A DNA stretch of 22,572 bases, taken from assembly GCA_964569555.1 (NCBI GenBank), contig CAZMTT010000015.1, positions 1 through 22,572 of the forward strand, written 5' to 3'. The stretch is from G020353235 sp964569555. GTDB lineage: Bacteria > Chloroflexota > Dehalococcoidia > Dehalococcoidales > JAUYDJ01. The notes under the pieces are model-generated. The model had not been told where the DNA came from. It was given only the letters and a program-made list of their open reading frames with translations, and ran no database searches. Both the position numbers and the translations under genes were made by a program. Positions 6,894-14,508 of the stretch are shown here, one piece after another (position 1 is the stretch's first letter; every line of letters starts with the position of its first letter).

Positions 6894-7340
6894 CTTCTTG
6901 TCCCGGCTATCGAGCATTATGGTCACCGGGCCGTCGTTATGGATTTCCACCTGCATGTACTGCTGAAATTGCCCGGTCTCTACTTTAAGCCCGCTGGTGC
7001 TAGCCTCGGCAATAAACTTCTCAATCAGTTCTTCCGCCTGTGCCGGTGGTGCCGCCTCAACAAAGCTGGGACGGCGCCCCTTTCTGGTATCCGCTAAGAG
7101 AGTAAACTGGCTGACCACCAGCAGCTCGCCCTTGATATCCAGAATAGAAAGGTTAAACTTGCCCTCTTCATCGGGGAAAATGCGCAGGTTCACTGTTCGC
7201 TGCGCCAGATATTGCGCCTCGCTCCCGGTATCGCCACTGGCGACACCCACCAGGACCACCAGTCCCGGCCCTATTTGGCCCACCACCTCCCCGCCAATAC
7301 TGACCGAGGCTCGGGTGACCCGCTGCAGCAGTGCCTTCAC
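6888..7340 (-). CDS. dtd: D-aminoacyl-tRNA deacylase
   Basis: Dtd hydrolyses D-aminoacyl-tRNAs (and mischarged Gly-tRNA), recycling tRNA in the cytoplasm. The 150-residue protein is full length and has both active-site signatures: SQFTLLAD (77-84) and the cross-subunit motif NDGPVT (135-140), here followed by IMLDS. The N-terminus MKALLQRVTRASVSI is typical of the family. The start codon overlaps the stop of the upstream FmdB-like gene by 4 bp, so the two are translationally coupled. The stop lies inside the last codons of the convergent nadC, and no terminator is visible between them. Confidence 0.96.
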   Translation of the reverse strand: MKALLQRVTRASVSIGGEVVGQIGPGLVVLVGVASGDTGSEAQYLAQRTVNLRIFPDEEGKFNLSILDIKGELLVVSQFTLLADTRKGRRPSFVEAAPPAQAEELIEKFIAEASTSGLKVETGQFQQYMQVEIHNDGPVTIMLDSRDKKL

Positions 7341-7582
7341 TCCCCAGTCGGCTCCTTCGGCTTGCCCTTACCCGGCTTTTTCTCTTTCTTCCCGGGGTGG
7401 CCGGCCTTACGACTATCGGTAACATAGAAACCGCTCCCCCGGAAAATGACCGGGACGGAATGAATGACACGGCGGGACTTCCCCTGACACCTAGGGCAAG
7501 CGGCTACCGGTTCATCGGCAAAGTTCTGCCTTCTTTCAAAGCGATGGTGACAAAGACTGCACTCATATTCATAGGTTGGCAC
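7337..7582 (-). CDS. FmdB-family zinc-ribbon protein
   Basis: The first 40 residues are the FmdB regulatory-domain fold: MPTYEYECSLCHHRFE, then a second Cys pair (CPRCQG), so one zinc is probably bound by C8, C11 and the later CxxC. The GSGFYVTD segment is also characteristic. A Lys/Pro/Gly-rich disordered tail of about 20 residues follows. The family is widespread, often beside other genes of the same operon, and its exact function is unknown. It was named for a putative regulator of formamidase. Translation starts at GTG 7582, preceded by AGGTG. The gene overlaps dtd by 4 bp. A TATAAT on the minus strand at 7642-7647 may be its -10. Confidence 0.9.
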   Translation of the reverse strand: MPTYEYECSLCHHRFERRQNFADEPVAACPRCQGKSRRVIHSVPVIFRGSGFYVTDSRKAGHPGKKEKKPGKGKPKEPTGE

Positions 7583-7749
7583 TACTTCACCTCAACACTG
7601 GTAAATTTTATTACAATTAATCTATTAAACCAAATTAATTGATTATAGACAACTTTTGCCTAGACTTGCTTTTAAAAAGGCGGTAAAATAGACTTGAAGG
7701 CTGACGATAAAGAGATATGTCTTGGACAGTTTACCATAGCCGAAAAAAG

Positions 7750-7783
7750 AAGCACTGAGCCGGTTCCGGGCAGTGCTTTTTAA
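7750..7783 (+). terminator. Terminator-like hairpin in the leader of the SWIM gene
   Basis: AAGCACTG (7750-7757) pairs with CAGTGCTT (7771-7778) around GC-rich inner pairing, with an A-run on the 5' side and TTTTT on the 3' side. It lies 23 bases before the SWIM start codon, so it can only end transcripts before that gene. Most likely it is an attenuator or the end of a short upstream transcript. The rest of 7583-7749 is AT-rich with no gene. Confidence 0.6.
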
Positions 7784-7800
7784 GTTTAGGAGGTGCAGTT

Positions 7801-8064
7801 ATGCAGTCGAGCCTGATTGGCAAAATTGAGAAGGCGAAACGATACGCCCAGGAAACCGACCGAGTTAGCTTCGCTGAGCTTGCCGTTGAGTTCCGCGGAG
7901 ATAATGACAACTATAAAACCAGCTATAAAGACGGCAAGTGGCACTGCTCATGCCACTTCTTCGCCAACTACGGAATCTGCAGCCACAGCATGGCAATGCA
8001 GCGAATTCTAGGCGACATGCTCCCAAAAGAAGCCCATAACGCCCCCTTTAACTCCCACCCCTGA
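7801..8064 (+). CDS. Small SWIM-type zinc-finger protein
   Basis: This 87-residue protein carries a SWIM motif: WHCSCHFFANYGICSHSMAMQ gives C49-x-C51-x8-C60-x-H62, the CxCx(n)CxH pattern that binds zinc. SWIM domains occur in nucleic-acid-associated proteins (SWI2/SNF2 ATPases, MuDR transposases, Sws1), but here the domain is nearly alone, with only an N-terminal helix (residues 5-30) and a strand pair before it. The role is unknown, and DNA or protein binding is an inference. The ribosome-binding site (AGGAGG, 7788-7793) decides the start. The leader contains a terminator-like hairpin. The gene ends 2 bp from the convergent folC. Confidence 0.85.
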   Translation: MQSSLIGKIEKAKRYAQETDRVSFAELAVEFRGDNDNYKTSYKDGKWHCSCHFFANYGICSHSMAMQRILGDMLPKEAHNAPFNSHP

Positions 8065-8066
8065 TT

Positions 8067-9443
8067 TTAGCCGCCAGGGGCTTGTGAGGGCAATTCGGGC
8101 TTGATAAGCTCGGCCTGTGCCATGGCTTCACCGACCACAAACAGGGAGCCGGCCACACAGACCAGGCCCTTCTCTCCAGCCATACCCAGCGCCAGGCGAA
8201 GCGCGGTGGGCACATCTTCGGCAAGCTGCGCTTTGACTCCGTATTTAGCAAACTCGGCAACGATTGGCGCCGCCGCCATTGCCCTGGGGTGAAGAGAGCG
8301 AGTAGCGATAACCCTATCAAAAAGGGGCGCCAGCTCAGCAGCGATGCCGGCGATATCTTTATCACCGGAAACCCCGATAACCAGAATAGCCCGCTCCAGA
8401 GAACCCTTAACCCCCCCCGCCGCCAAGCCGAAGTACTGCTCCAGCGACTGCCTCAGCCGGCGTGCCGAGTCAGGGTTATGGGCACCATCCACCACTAAAA
8501 GCGGCTGACGGCTCAGTATCTGAAAACGCCCCGGCCAGCTTACCCCACCCAGACCGTTAATGATGCTCTGCCGGGAAATATGAAAGCCCTTCTCCGCCAG
8601 GACCTCCAGGGTAGCCACCGCCACCGCCGCATTCTCCAGCTGGTGCTGACCGAGCAGGGGAATAGATAGCTTATAATTATCCAGCCTGCCCTTTACCTCA
8701 AGCCTTTGCCGGCTGGTATCAAAGCCGGAACCCTGCCCGGTGACATCACGACCTACCCGGATTAGCGAGGCACCACGACTCCGGCAGGCTTCCGCAATTA
8801 CCCGAGCCACCTCATCAGTCTGCGGGGCGGATACCACCGTGCTACCGCTTTTGATGATACCGGTCTTCTCGCCGGCTATCCGGGCCGGGGAGTCACCCAG
8901 CACATCGGTATGGTCCAGGCTGATTGAGGTGATGACGGCCACCTCGGGATTTATCACATTGGTGGCATCAAACCTGCCCCCCATCCCCACCTCCAACACC
9001 TGAAACTCCGCCTTTTTTAAATTAAAAAAGGCAAAGCCCAGCGCGGTTAATAATTCAAAGGTGGTCAACCGGCCATAGGTGGCTTTCCGGTTAACCGCCT
9101 CCACCTCGGGCTTGAGCCTGGCCACCAGATTGACAAACTCCGGCTCCGAGATTAGCTCCCCGTTGACCCTTATCCGCTCCCGCCAGGTATGCAGGTGGGG
9201 TGAAGTATAGAGCCCGGTGGTGTAGCCGGAGACAGCCAGAGCCGAGGCTATCATCGCCGCCACGCTTCCCTTACCCTTGGTGCCGGCAATATGAACTGAC
9301 TTTGCCGCCAGATGAGGGTTGCCCAGCCGTGCCAAAAGCTCTTCTACCCGCCTCAGGTCATAGAAAGCCGGGTCGTGCGGCATCGGCATTTTTTCATAAT
9401 CGGTGTAGCCGAAGAGGTATTCTTCTGCCTGTTTATAATTCAT
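8067..9443 (-). CDS. folC: Folylpolyglutamate synthase / dihydrofolate synthase
   Basis: FolC joins glutamate to dihydropteroate and/or extends folate polyglutamate tails, using ATP. The 458-residue protein has the Mur-ligase-like architecture. Its N-terminal part (PHDPAFYDLRRVEELLARLGNPH) is followed by the P-loop GTKGKGS (54-60). Next come the central ATPase motifs LEVGMGGRFDATNV and TSISLDHTDVLG, and a C-terminal domain with VVDGAHNP. The start at ATG 9443 has GGAG upstream and a predicted extended -10 promoter (9468-9496). It is divergent from pyrF and convergent with the SWIM gene. Whether it also performs the dihydrofolate synthase step cannot be decided from this window. Confidence 0.95.
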   Translation of the reverse strand: MNYKQAEEYLFGYTDYEKMPMPHDPAFYDLRRVEELLARLGNPHLAAKSVHIAGTKGKGSVAAMIASALAVSGYTTGLYTSPHLHTWRERIRVNGELISEPEFVNLVARLKPEVEAVNRKATYGRLTTFELLTALGFAFFNLKKAEFQVLEVGMGGRFDATNVINPEVAVITSISLDHTDVLGDSPARIAGEKTGIIKSGSTVVSAPQTDEVARVIAEACRSRGASLIRVGRDVTGQGSGFDTSRQRLEVKGRLDNYKLSIPLLGQHQLENAAVAVATLEVLAEKGFHISRQSIINGLGGVSWPGRFQILSRQPLLVVDGAHNPDSARRLRQSLEQYFGLAAGGVKGSLERAILVIGVSGDKDIAGIAAELAPLFDRVIATRSLHPRAMAAAPIVAEFAKYGVKAQLAEDVPTALRLALGMAGEKGLVCVAGSLFVVGEAMAQAELIKPELPSQAPGG

Positions 9444-9467
9444 ATTGTCAGTCTCCGATTAAAGGCA

Positions 9468-9496
9468 ATTATATCACTGCTCATAAAGCCCAACAA
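9468..9496 (-). promoter_or_regulatory. folC promoter, extended -10
   Basis: On the minus strand: TTGTTG (9491-9496), 17-bp spacer and TATAAT (9468-9473), with TG immediately before (TGATATAAT). It predicts a leader of about 18 nt containing CGGAG. Confidence 0.6.
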
Positions 9497-9511
9497 TTGA
9501 AGCGATGCCAC

Positions 9512-9540
9512 TTGACGCTGGTTGGGGTGGCTGATATTAT
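9512..9540 (+). promoter_or_regulatory. pyrF promoter
   Basis: TTGACG (9512-9517), 17-bp spacer and TATTAT (9535-9540), with a TG-A extension. Transcription would start at about 9547-9548, only about 3 bases before the pyrF ATG, suggesting a leaderless message. It also rules out starts upstream of 9540. Confidence 0.65.
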
Positions 9541-9550
9541 CAACTTGCCA

Positions 9551-10369
9551 ATGGATTTCATTACCAAGCTGAAGAAAGCCATCAAAAAGAACAGCAGTCT
9601 GGTCTGTGTCGGGCTTGACCCTGACCTGGAGCGCATGCCGGCGGGACTAAGCGTCGCCGAGTTCAACAGGGCGATTGTTGAGGCGACGGCTGACCTGGTC
9701 GGCGCCTACAAGCTCAACCTCGCCTTCTACGAAGTGCTGGGAATCGAGGGGCTGGAGACACTGATGCAGACCATCAAATATATCCCTGAGGACATACTGG
9801 TAATCGGTGATGCCAAGCGGGGTGATATCGCCAATACCGCCCGAGCCTACGCCAAGACCATCTTCACCAACTTCGATTTTGATGCCACCACGGTAAACCC
9901 CTACCTCGGTTTCGATTCAATAGAGCCCTTTATTAATTACCGTGATAAAGGAGTCTTTCTGCTGTGCCGGACGTCAAACTCAGGTGCCGCCGATTTCCAG
10001 GACCTGCCCTGCCAGGTAGAGGGAGGCACCCGTCCCCTCTTTGAGATAGTGGCTGCCCGCGCCAACGATTGGAACGCAAACGGCAACATCGGGCTGGTGG
10101 TTGGCGCCACCTACCTTGAGGAGCTGAGGCGGATACGGCAGAGCTACCCCGATATGCCCCTGCTGATACCCGGCATTGGCGCCCAGGGCGGTGACCTGCC
10201 CAGGGTAGTCAGCTACGGCGTGGACAGCCAGGCCGAGCGGACTCTTATTAACTCCTCACGGCAGATAATCTACGCCTCGCCGGAAAAAGATTTTGCCCAG
10301 GCTGCCCGCCATGCCGCCTCATCCCTGCGGGAGGAGATTAACCGCCACCTCCCCACCCTGCCTGCGTAA
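9551..10369 (+). CDS. pyrF: Orotidine 5'-phosphate decarboxylase (type 2)
   Basis: PyrF removes CO2 from orotidine monophosphate to give UMP, the last step of pyrimidine synthesis. The 272-residue protein belongs to the longer type 2 group. The N-terminus FITKLKKAIKKNSSLVCVGLDPDLE and the catalytic signature DAKRGDI (87-93) are followed by NPYLGFDS, LCRTSN, GLVVGAT and LLIPGIGAQGGD, in the order expected for the barrel. I chose ATG 9551 because it gives the usual MDF-type N-terminus and sits immediately after a good promoter. There is no Shine-Dalgarno sequence. The open frame continues upstream to 9200 antisense to folC, but that extension is not coding. A small gene for a DUF951 protein follows 20 bp later. 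Confidence 0.95.
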   Translation: MDFITKLKKAIKKNSSLVCVGLDPDLERMPAGLSVAEFNRAIVEATADLVGAYKLNLAFYEVLGIEGLETLMQTIKYIPEDILVIGDAKRGDIANTARAYAKTIFTNFDFDATTVNPYLGFDSIEPFINYRDKGVFLLCRTSNSGAADFQDLPCQVEGGTRPLFEIVAARANDWNANGNIGLVVGATYLEELRRIRQSYPDMPLLIPGIGAQGGDLPRVVSYGVDSQAERTLINSSRQIIYASPEKDFAQAARHAASSLREEINRHLPTLPA

Positions 10370-10389
10370 CAAGCTCAGGAGCTTCATAG

Positions 10390-10761
10390 ATGGTGATGGA
10401 GATAAAGCTGGGTGATGTGGTGCGCCTCAAGAAGAAGCACCCCTGCGGCGGCGACGAGTGGCAGGTAGTCCGGCTCGGCGCCGACATCGGGATTAAGTGC
10501 CTCAAGTGCCAGCACCGCGTTCTTTTAGAGAGAAGCGTCTTCGAGCGCCGGGTGAAAGCCTTTATTTCCCGGGGACAAGAGACGGCGCCAGACCAGAAGA
10601 AGGCAGATATCGAGGCAAAGTTAGCCGACCTGAAGGCGCGCTGGCCGGCTCACTCGGTCCCGCCGGCAATGTGGCAGGAACTGGAGGAGCTGGAAGAAGA
10701 GCTGGCCAAAGTAAAGGACATTATCAATAAGGATATAGCTAAAAGGGGGGTGGAAAAATGA
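10390..10761 (+). CDS. DUF951 protein with coiled-coil extension
   Basis: Residues 5-58 match the DUF951 family: LGDVVRLKKKHPCGGDEWQVVRLGADIGIKCLKCQHRVLLERSVFERRVK. This includes the HPCG loop and the CLKC pair, a probable single zinc site made of three cysteines and perhaps a histidine. The family has no established function and is often encoded near mechanosensitive channel, ribosome or GTPase genes in Gram-positive bacteria. Most members stop at about 65 residues. Here a further 60 residues, strongly helical and acidic (WQELEELEEELAKVKDIINKDIAK), probably form a coiled coil. The ribosome-binding site AGGAG (10376-10380) supports ATG 10390. The stop overlaps the next start by 4 bp (ATGA). 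Confidence 0.85.
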   Translation: MVMEIKLGDVVRLKKKHPCGGDEWQVVRLGADIGIKCLKCQHRVLLERSVFERRVKAFISRGQETAPDQKKADIEAKLADLKARWPAHSVPPAMWQELEELEEELAKVKDIINKDIAKRGVEK

Positions 10762-11009
10762 AACACACCCGAGAGGACTACATGCGAATCCAGGACCCGG
10801 ATGGCATCATTCCCGATGACGAGCCGGTCTTCCTGCTCCGGGGGCAAGATGTCGCCGCACCCGCCGCCGTAGAATTCTGGGCAACCGAAGTAGAACGGCG
10901 TGGCGGTGAGGCCGACATCGTTCAATCTGCCCGAAAGCAAGCCCAAAAGATGCGTGAGTGGCAACGAAACCGTATGTCCAAGCTCCCCGATTTACCCGGG
11001 AGTAGATAA
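10758..11009 (+). CDS. Small conserved-looking protein of unknown function
   Basis: This 83-residue protein overlaps the DUF951 gene by 4 bp and has AAAGGGGGG just before its ATG, so it is probably translated by coupling. The central motif PDDEPVFLLRGQDVAAPAAVEFWATEV looks like a family of small bacterial and phage proteins with a '[FV]-L-R-x-[QR]-D-x-x-[AS]-[AP]' core followed by a helix, but I cannot name it with certainty. A charged C-terminal helix (SARKQAQKMREWQRNRMSKL) follows. No signal peptide, membrane segment or cysteine is present. The neighbours suggest only that it is cotranscribed with pyrF and DUF951, and perhaps with dinB, which starts 40 bp later. Confidence 0.75.
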   Translation: MKHTREDYMRIQDPDGIIPDDEPVFLLRGQDVAAPAAVEFWATEVERRGGEADIVQSARKQAQKMREWQRNRMSKLPDLPGSR

Positions 11010-11049
11010 CCTGATTAAGTGTCACCCCGAACGCCAGCAGAGGTGAGTG

Positions 11050-12270
11050 ATGGCTCGCCGGATAATGCACATCGACCTGGACGCCTTCTTTGTCGCCGTA
11101 GAGCAGGCGCAAAACCCCAAGCTCAAGGGTAAGCTGGTGGTGGTTGGCGGTCGCCCCGACCGCCGGGGGGTGGTGGCTTCCGCCTCCTACGAAGCCCGCC
11201 GCTTTGGCCTCCACGCCGGTATGCCCCTGGCCACCGCCTACCGCCTCTGCCCGCAGGCTATCTTTATTGAGGGCAGCTTCGCCAAGTACCGTGATGCCTC
11301 ACAGAAATTTATGGCGATTCTGGCTGATTTTAGCCCCTTTCTGGAGCCGCTGGGCATCGATGAAGCCTATCTCGATGTCACCGGCTTTGAATCCCTTCAC
11401 GGCACCATTGCCCGGATGGCCGAGGCAATAAAGCAAAGAATCAGGGACGAGCTGGGGCTCTGTGCCTCGGTAGGCATTGCCCGCAGCAAGGTTGTCGCCA
11501 AGATTGCCTCGGAACTGTCCAAGCCGGACGGGCTGCTGGAAGTAGTCCCCGGTAAAGAAGCTTCTTTTCTGGCGCCCCTGCCCATAGGCAGGCTACCCGG
11601 CATCGGCAAGAAGAGTGAGCGTACTTTTAAGGGGCTAGGCATAGATACCATAGGCAAACTATCGGCTACACCGCTAAGCGTGCTCAAAAGCCATTTCGGT
11701 GCGTCTGGTGAGCTTCTGCTTCGCTTCTCAACAGGCGTAGACGACCGTAAAGTGGAGCCGCCCGGCGCCACCAAGTCCATCAGCCGGGAAACCACCTTTG
11801 CTCAGGACACCAGAGAGCGCCCTTTGCTGCAGGCAACGCTTCGCTACCTCAGCGAACGGGTGGGCAGCGAGCTGCGCCAGCAGGCGAAGCAAGCCCGGCG
11901 CATAACCCTGAAGCTGAGATATGCCGACTTCACCACCATCACCCGCAGCCATACCCTGACTCAGCCCAGCGATACCGACAATGCCATCTTCAATACCGGG
12001 CTGAAGCTGCTGAACCGGGCCCTGGCTCAGCAAAAGGCGTCGGTTCGCCTGGTTGGTATCGGCGTAGCCAGGCTGGCTGAGGCCGGCCAGCAGGCGGATA
12101 TGCTGGACAGCCGCCTCGGCCGGCGGGAAAACCTGAACCGGGCCATTGACCGCATCCGCAGGAAGTACGGCTTCAGCGCCATCCAGACCGGCCGTACCCT
12201 GCGCCTGAAAGATATCTTCCCCGAAACCGGGGAAGGCTATACCCTGCACACCCCCAGTCTTTCGCGGTAG
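11050..12270 (+). CDS. dinB: DNA polymerase IV (Y-family translesion polymerase)
   Basis: Pol IV copies across damaged bases with low fidelity and is often SOS-induced. The 406-residue protein has the catalytic palm signatures HIDLDAFFVAVEQ (metal ligand D9) and GIDEAYLDVTG (D104, E105). These are followed by the thumb helix-hairpin-helix region (GRLPGIGKKSERTFKGLGI) and a little-finger domain. GIARSKVVAKIASELSKPDG is also typical. The start is ATG 11050 with AGAGGTGA upstream; GTG 11047 is equally possible. No GAAC-N4-GTTC SOS box is visible upstream even though lexA is in this window, so damage control, if any, would come from the pyrF promoter region or elsewhere. It ends 12 bp before the MscS promoter. 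Confidence 0.95.
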   Translation: MARRIMHIDLDAFFVAVEQAQNPKLKGKLVVVGGRPDRRGVVASASYEARRFGLHAGMPLATAYRLCPQAIFIEGSFAKYRDASQKFMAILADFSPFLEPLGIDEAYLDVTGFESLHGTIARMAEAIKQRIRDELGLCASVGIARSKVVAKIASELSKPDGLLEVVPGKEASFLAPLPIGRLPGIGKKSERTFKGLGIDTIGKLSATPLSVLKSHFGASGELLLRFSTGVDDRKVEPPGATKSISRETTFAQDTRERPLLQATLRYLSERVGSELRQQAKQARRITLKLRYADFTTITRSHTLTQPSDTDNAIFNTGLKLLNRALAQQKASVRLVGIGVARLAEAGQQADMLDSRLGRRENLNRAIDRIRRKYGFSAIQTGRTLRLKDIFPETGEGYTLHTPSLSR

Positions 12271-12278
12271 CGACGCTG

Positions 12279-12287
12279 TGCTATAAT
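12279..12287 (+). promoter_or_regulatory. Extended -10 promoter of the MscS-type gene
   Basis: TG-C-TATAAT (12279-12287) is a perfect extended -10 with no good -35. It lies 8 bp after the dinB stop codon and gives a leader of about 24 nt containing AAAGGAGG. Confidence 0.65.
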
Positions 12288-12317
12288 ATGTCTATCCTTC
12301 TTAAAGGAGGTGCTAGC

Positions 12318-13508
12318 ATGTGGCAGTGGATTATGGCCAAGGCAGTATGGCTCCTGGTTGCCTCCGGTTTTGTGCTGGCGGTACTTCTTTTTATCACCGA
12401 CCGGGTTCGGGACAAGCTGGTGCTGGCAGCGCCAGAGGAAAAACAGCCGCAAGTTGATAAAAGGGTAACCACCACTTTCTGGGTGATAGAGGGCATTGCC
12501 GGAGCGATACTGGTAGTGGCGTTGGTGGCGCTGGTTGCCTCCGAGGAGGGCATCGCCGCCATGGTGACTCCGACCACCATCGGGGTATGGTTTCTGGGGC
12601 ACGGCACCCGCATTCTCGTTATCCTCCTGGTCGGCGTCGTACTCTGGATGGCCACGAAGCGGTTTATGCCGGCACTGGTACACCGCGCCATGGCTAAACC
12701 CAAGCGGGGGGAAAGGGAAAGTGGCGTCGGCCGGAAGAAAAGGGAGGATACCCTGCTCGGTGTCTTCATGGGCTTAAGCCAGGTAATCATTATCATTATC
12801 GTCTCCTTTATGGTTCTGGGTGAGCTCAACATTAACATTGCCCCCATCCTGGCCGGCCTCGGTATTGCCGGCATCGCCGTCGGCTTTGGTGCCCAGTACC
12901 TGATAAGAGACCTGATTGCCGGCGTCTTTATCCTCATGGAAAACCAGTTCCGGGTGGGGGATGTCGCCAAGATAGCCGACATCGCCGGGCTGGTGGAGGA
13001 AGTACATCTGAGGAAGACGGTGCTTCGCGACCTGGACGGCATTGTCCACCACGTGCCCAACGGCGAGATAAGGGTCGCCAGCAACTACACCCGGCGCTTT
13101 TCCCGGGTGAACCTGGATGTGTCGGTAGCCTACGGCACCGACCTTGACAAGGCCATGGCGGTGATAAACAAAGTCGGTCAGGAGCTGGCCGAGGACGAGA
13201 ACTGGAAGGAACGGATTATTACCCCACCCCAGGCACTCCGGGTGAACAAATTCGGCGATTCCGGCATTGATATCAAGATTCTGAGCGATGTTAAAGCCAT
13301 GGAGCAGTGGGCCATCATGGGCGAGCTGAGGCTCCGCCTGAAGAAAGCCTTTGACAAGGAGGGAATTGAAATCCCCTGGCCTCATGTCAAGCTCTATTTC
13401 GGTGAGCCAGAGCTAATCAGCAACCTGGCCTGTGCCGCCTGCGCCACGGCCAATCCACCGGGGAGCAAGTTCTGCTTAAATTGCGGCGCCAAGCTGAGCG
13501 CCAAGTGA
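12318..13508 (+). CDS. MscS-family mechanosensitive channel with C-terminal zinc ribbon
   Basis: The central part is a clear MscS pore and beta domain. Hydrophobic helices (about 9-27, 55-75, 88-112 and 147-168) lead to the pore-lining TM3 motif GLGIAGIAVGFGAQYLIRDL (180-199), then GVFILMENQFRVGDVAKI and the VPNGEI strand. MscS channels open on membrane tension to release solutes during osmotic downshock. The unusual feature is the C-terminus: after the alpha/beta vestibule, residues 372-389 form CAAC-x10-CLNC, a single zinc ribbon in the cytoplasm. The start is ATG 12318, preceded by AAAGGAGG at 7 bases; an upstream ATG (12288) overlaps the promoter. The extra cytoplasmic zinc site suggests partner binding or gating control, which is inference. 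Confidence 0.9.
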   Translation: MWQWIMAKAVWLLVASGFVLAVLLFITDRVRDKLVLAAPEEKQPQVDKRVTTTFWVIEGIAGAILVVALVALVASEEGIAAMVTPTTIGVWFLGHGTRILVILLVGVVLWMATKRFMPALVHRAMAKPKRGERESGVGRKKREDTLLGVFMGLSQVIIIIIVSFMVLGELNINIAPILAGLGIAGIAVGFGAQYLIRDLIAGVFILMENQFRVGDVAKIADIAGLVEEVHLRKTVLRDLDGIVHHVPNGEIRVASNYTRRFSRVNLDVSVAYGTDLDKAMAVINKVGQELAEDENWKERIITPPQALRVNKFGDSGIDIKILSDVKAMEQWAIMGELRLRLKKAFDKEGIEIPWPHVKLYFGEPELISNLACAACATANPPGSKFCLNCGAKLSAK

Positions 13509-13514
13509 GGCTAC

Positions 13515-13544
13515 TTGTCCTAAAGCCGGGTAATAAACTATAAT
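13515..13544 (+). promoter_or_regulatory. ilvE promoter
   Basis: TTGTCC (13515-13520), 18-bp spacer and TATAAT (13539-13544). The leader of about 24 nt carries AAGGAAGGAGA before the start codon. Confidence 0.65.
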
Positions 13545-13574
13545 AAGCCCTAACTTAAGGAAGGAGACTTCAAG

Positions 13575-14492
13575 ATGCCGTCATACGCCTTTTTTCAGGG
13601 GAAGTTTGTGCCTTTAGCGGAAGCCAAGATTGGGGTAATGACCAACGCCCTGCACTACGGCTGCGCCATTTTTGAGGGCATCCGCGGCAACTGGAACGAG
13701 GAAAAGAAGCAGATATATATCTTCCGCCTCAAAGAGCACTACCGGCGCATGCAGGACGGCTGCCGGCTGCTCAAGATGGACCTGCAACACAGCCTGGACA
13801 AGCTGTGCCAGATAACGGTAGAGATGGTGCAAAAAGGCGGTTTTAAGGAAGATATCTACATCCGTCCCCTGGCCTACAAGAGCTCCGAGGCGCTCGGGGT
13901 ACGGTTGCATGATTTGGAGAGCGATTTCCTCGTTTTTGCCATCCCCTGGGGGCGCTATCTGGATGTGGATAAAGCCAGATGTGCCGTTTCCTCATGGCGG
14001 CGCCCTGACGACAATAGCATCCCACCACAGGCGAAGATTGCCGGCATCTATGTCAATAACGCCTTCGCCAAGACCGAAGCGGTCAGCAATAACTTCGATG
14101 AAGCCATTATGCTCTCCCCCGACGGTCATGTTTCCGAGGGGAGCGGCGAGAACATCTTTCTGGTTATTGATGGCAGGCTGGTTACCCCCGCCACCTACAG
14201 CAGCATTCTGATGGGCATTACCCGGGATACGGTCATGAAATTAGCCCGGAACGAGCTGGGGCTGGAAGTAACCGAACGGCTTATTGACCGCAGTGAACTC
14301 TATACTGCCCAGGAGTGCTTCATGACCGGCACCGCCGCCCACCTGACCCCGATTGCCGAGATTGACCACCGCAAGGTCGGCGACGGTGAAATCGGCCCGA
14401 TAACCGCCCGGCTACAGAAGCTCTACTCCGATGTAATCCGGGGCCGGAACGCCAAGTATATCGATTGGTGCACGCCGGTCTATAAAAAATAA
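13575..14492 (+). CDS. ilvE: Branched-chain amino acid aminotransferase
   Basis: This is a fold-type IV PLP enzyme that interconverts leucine, isoleucine or valine with their 2-oxo acids, using glutamate/2-oxoglutarate. The 305-residue protein has the N-terminal region ALHYGCAIFEGIRGNW (25-40) and the PLP lysine, probably K154, in PPQAKIAGIYVNN. Further signatures are DEAIMLSPDGHVSEGSGENIF (175-195) and CFMTGTAAHLTPI near the end. These fit the BCAT (IlvE) group better than D-amino acid aminotransferase or PabC, although substrate cannot be proved from sequence. A strong ribosome-binding site and a promoter precede it. plsY follows after 16 bp. Confidence 0.92.
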   Translation: MPSYAFFQGKFVPLAEAKIGVMTNALHYGCAIFEGIRGNWNEEKKQIYIFRLKEHYRRMQDGCRLLKMDLQHSLDKLCQITVEMVQKGGFKEDIYIRPLAYKSSEALGVRLHDLESDFLVFAIPWGRYLDVDKARCAVSSWRRPDDNSIPPQAKIAGIYVNNAFAKTEAVSNNFDEAIMLSPDGHVSEGSGENIFLVIDGRLVTPATYSSILMGITRDTVMKLARNELGLEVTERLIDRSELYTAQECFMTGTAAHLTPIAEIDHRKVGDGEIGPITARLQKLYSDVIRGRNAKYIDWCTPVYKK

Positions 14493-14508
14493 ACTCGCGG
14501 AAGCCTGA

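Noticed and set aside
9200..9550. Upstream extension of the pyrF reading frame
   Set aside because: It is antisense to folC, lies partly within the predicted pyrF promoter and adds sequence unlike any PyrF.
11010..11049. SOS box upstream of dinB
   Set aside because: CGAACG is present but there is no matching GTTC half at the proper spacing.
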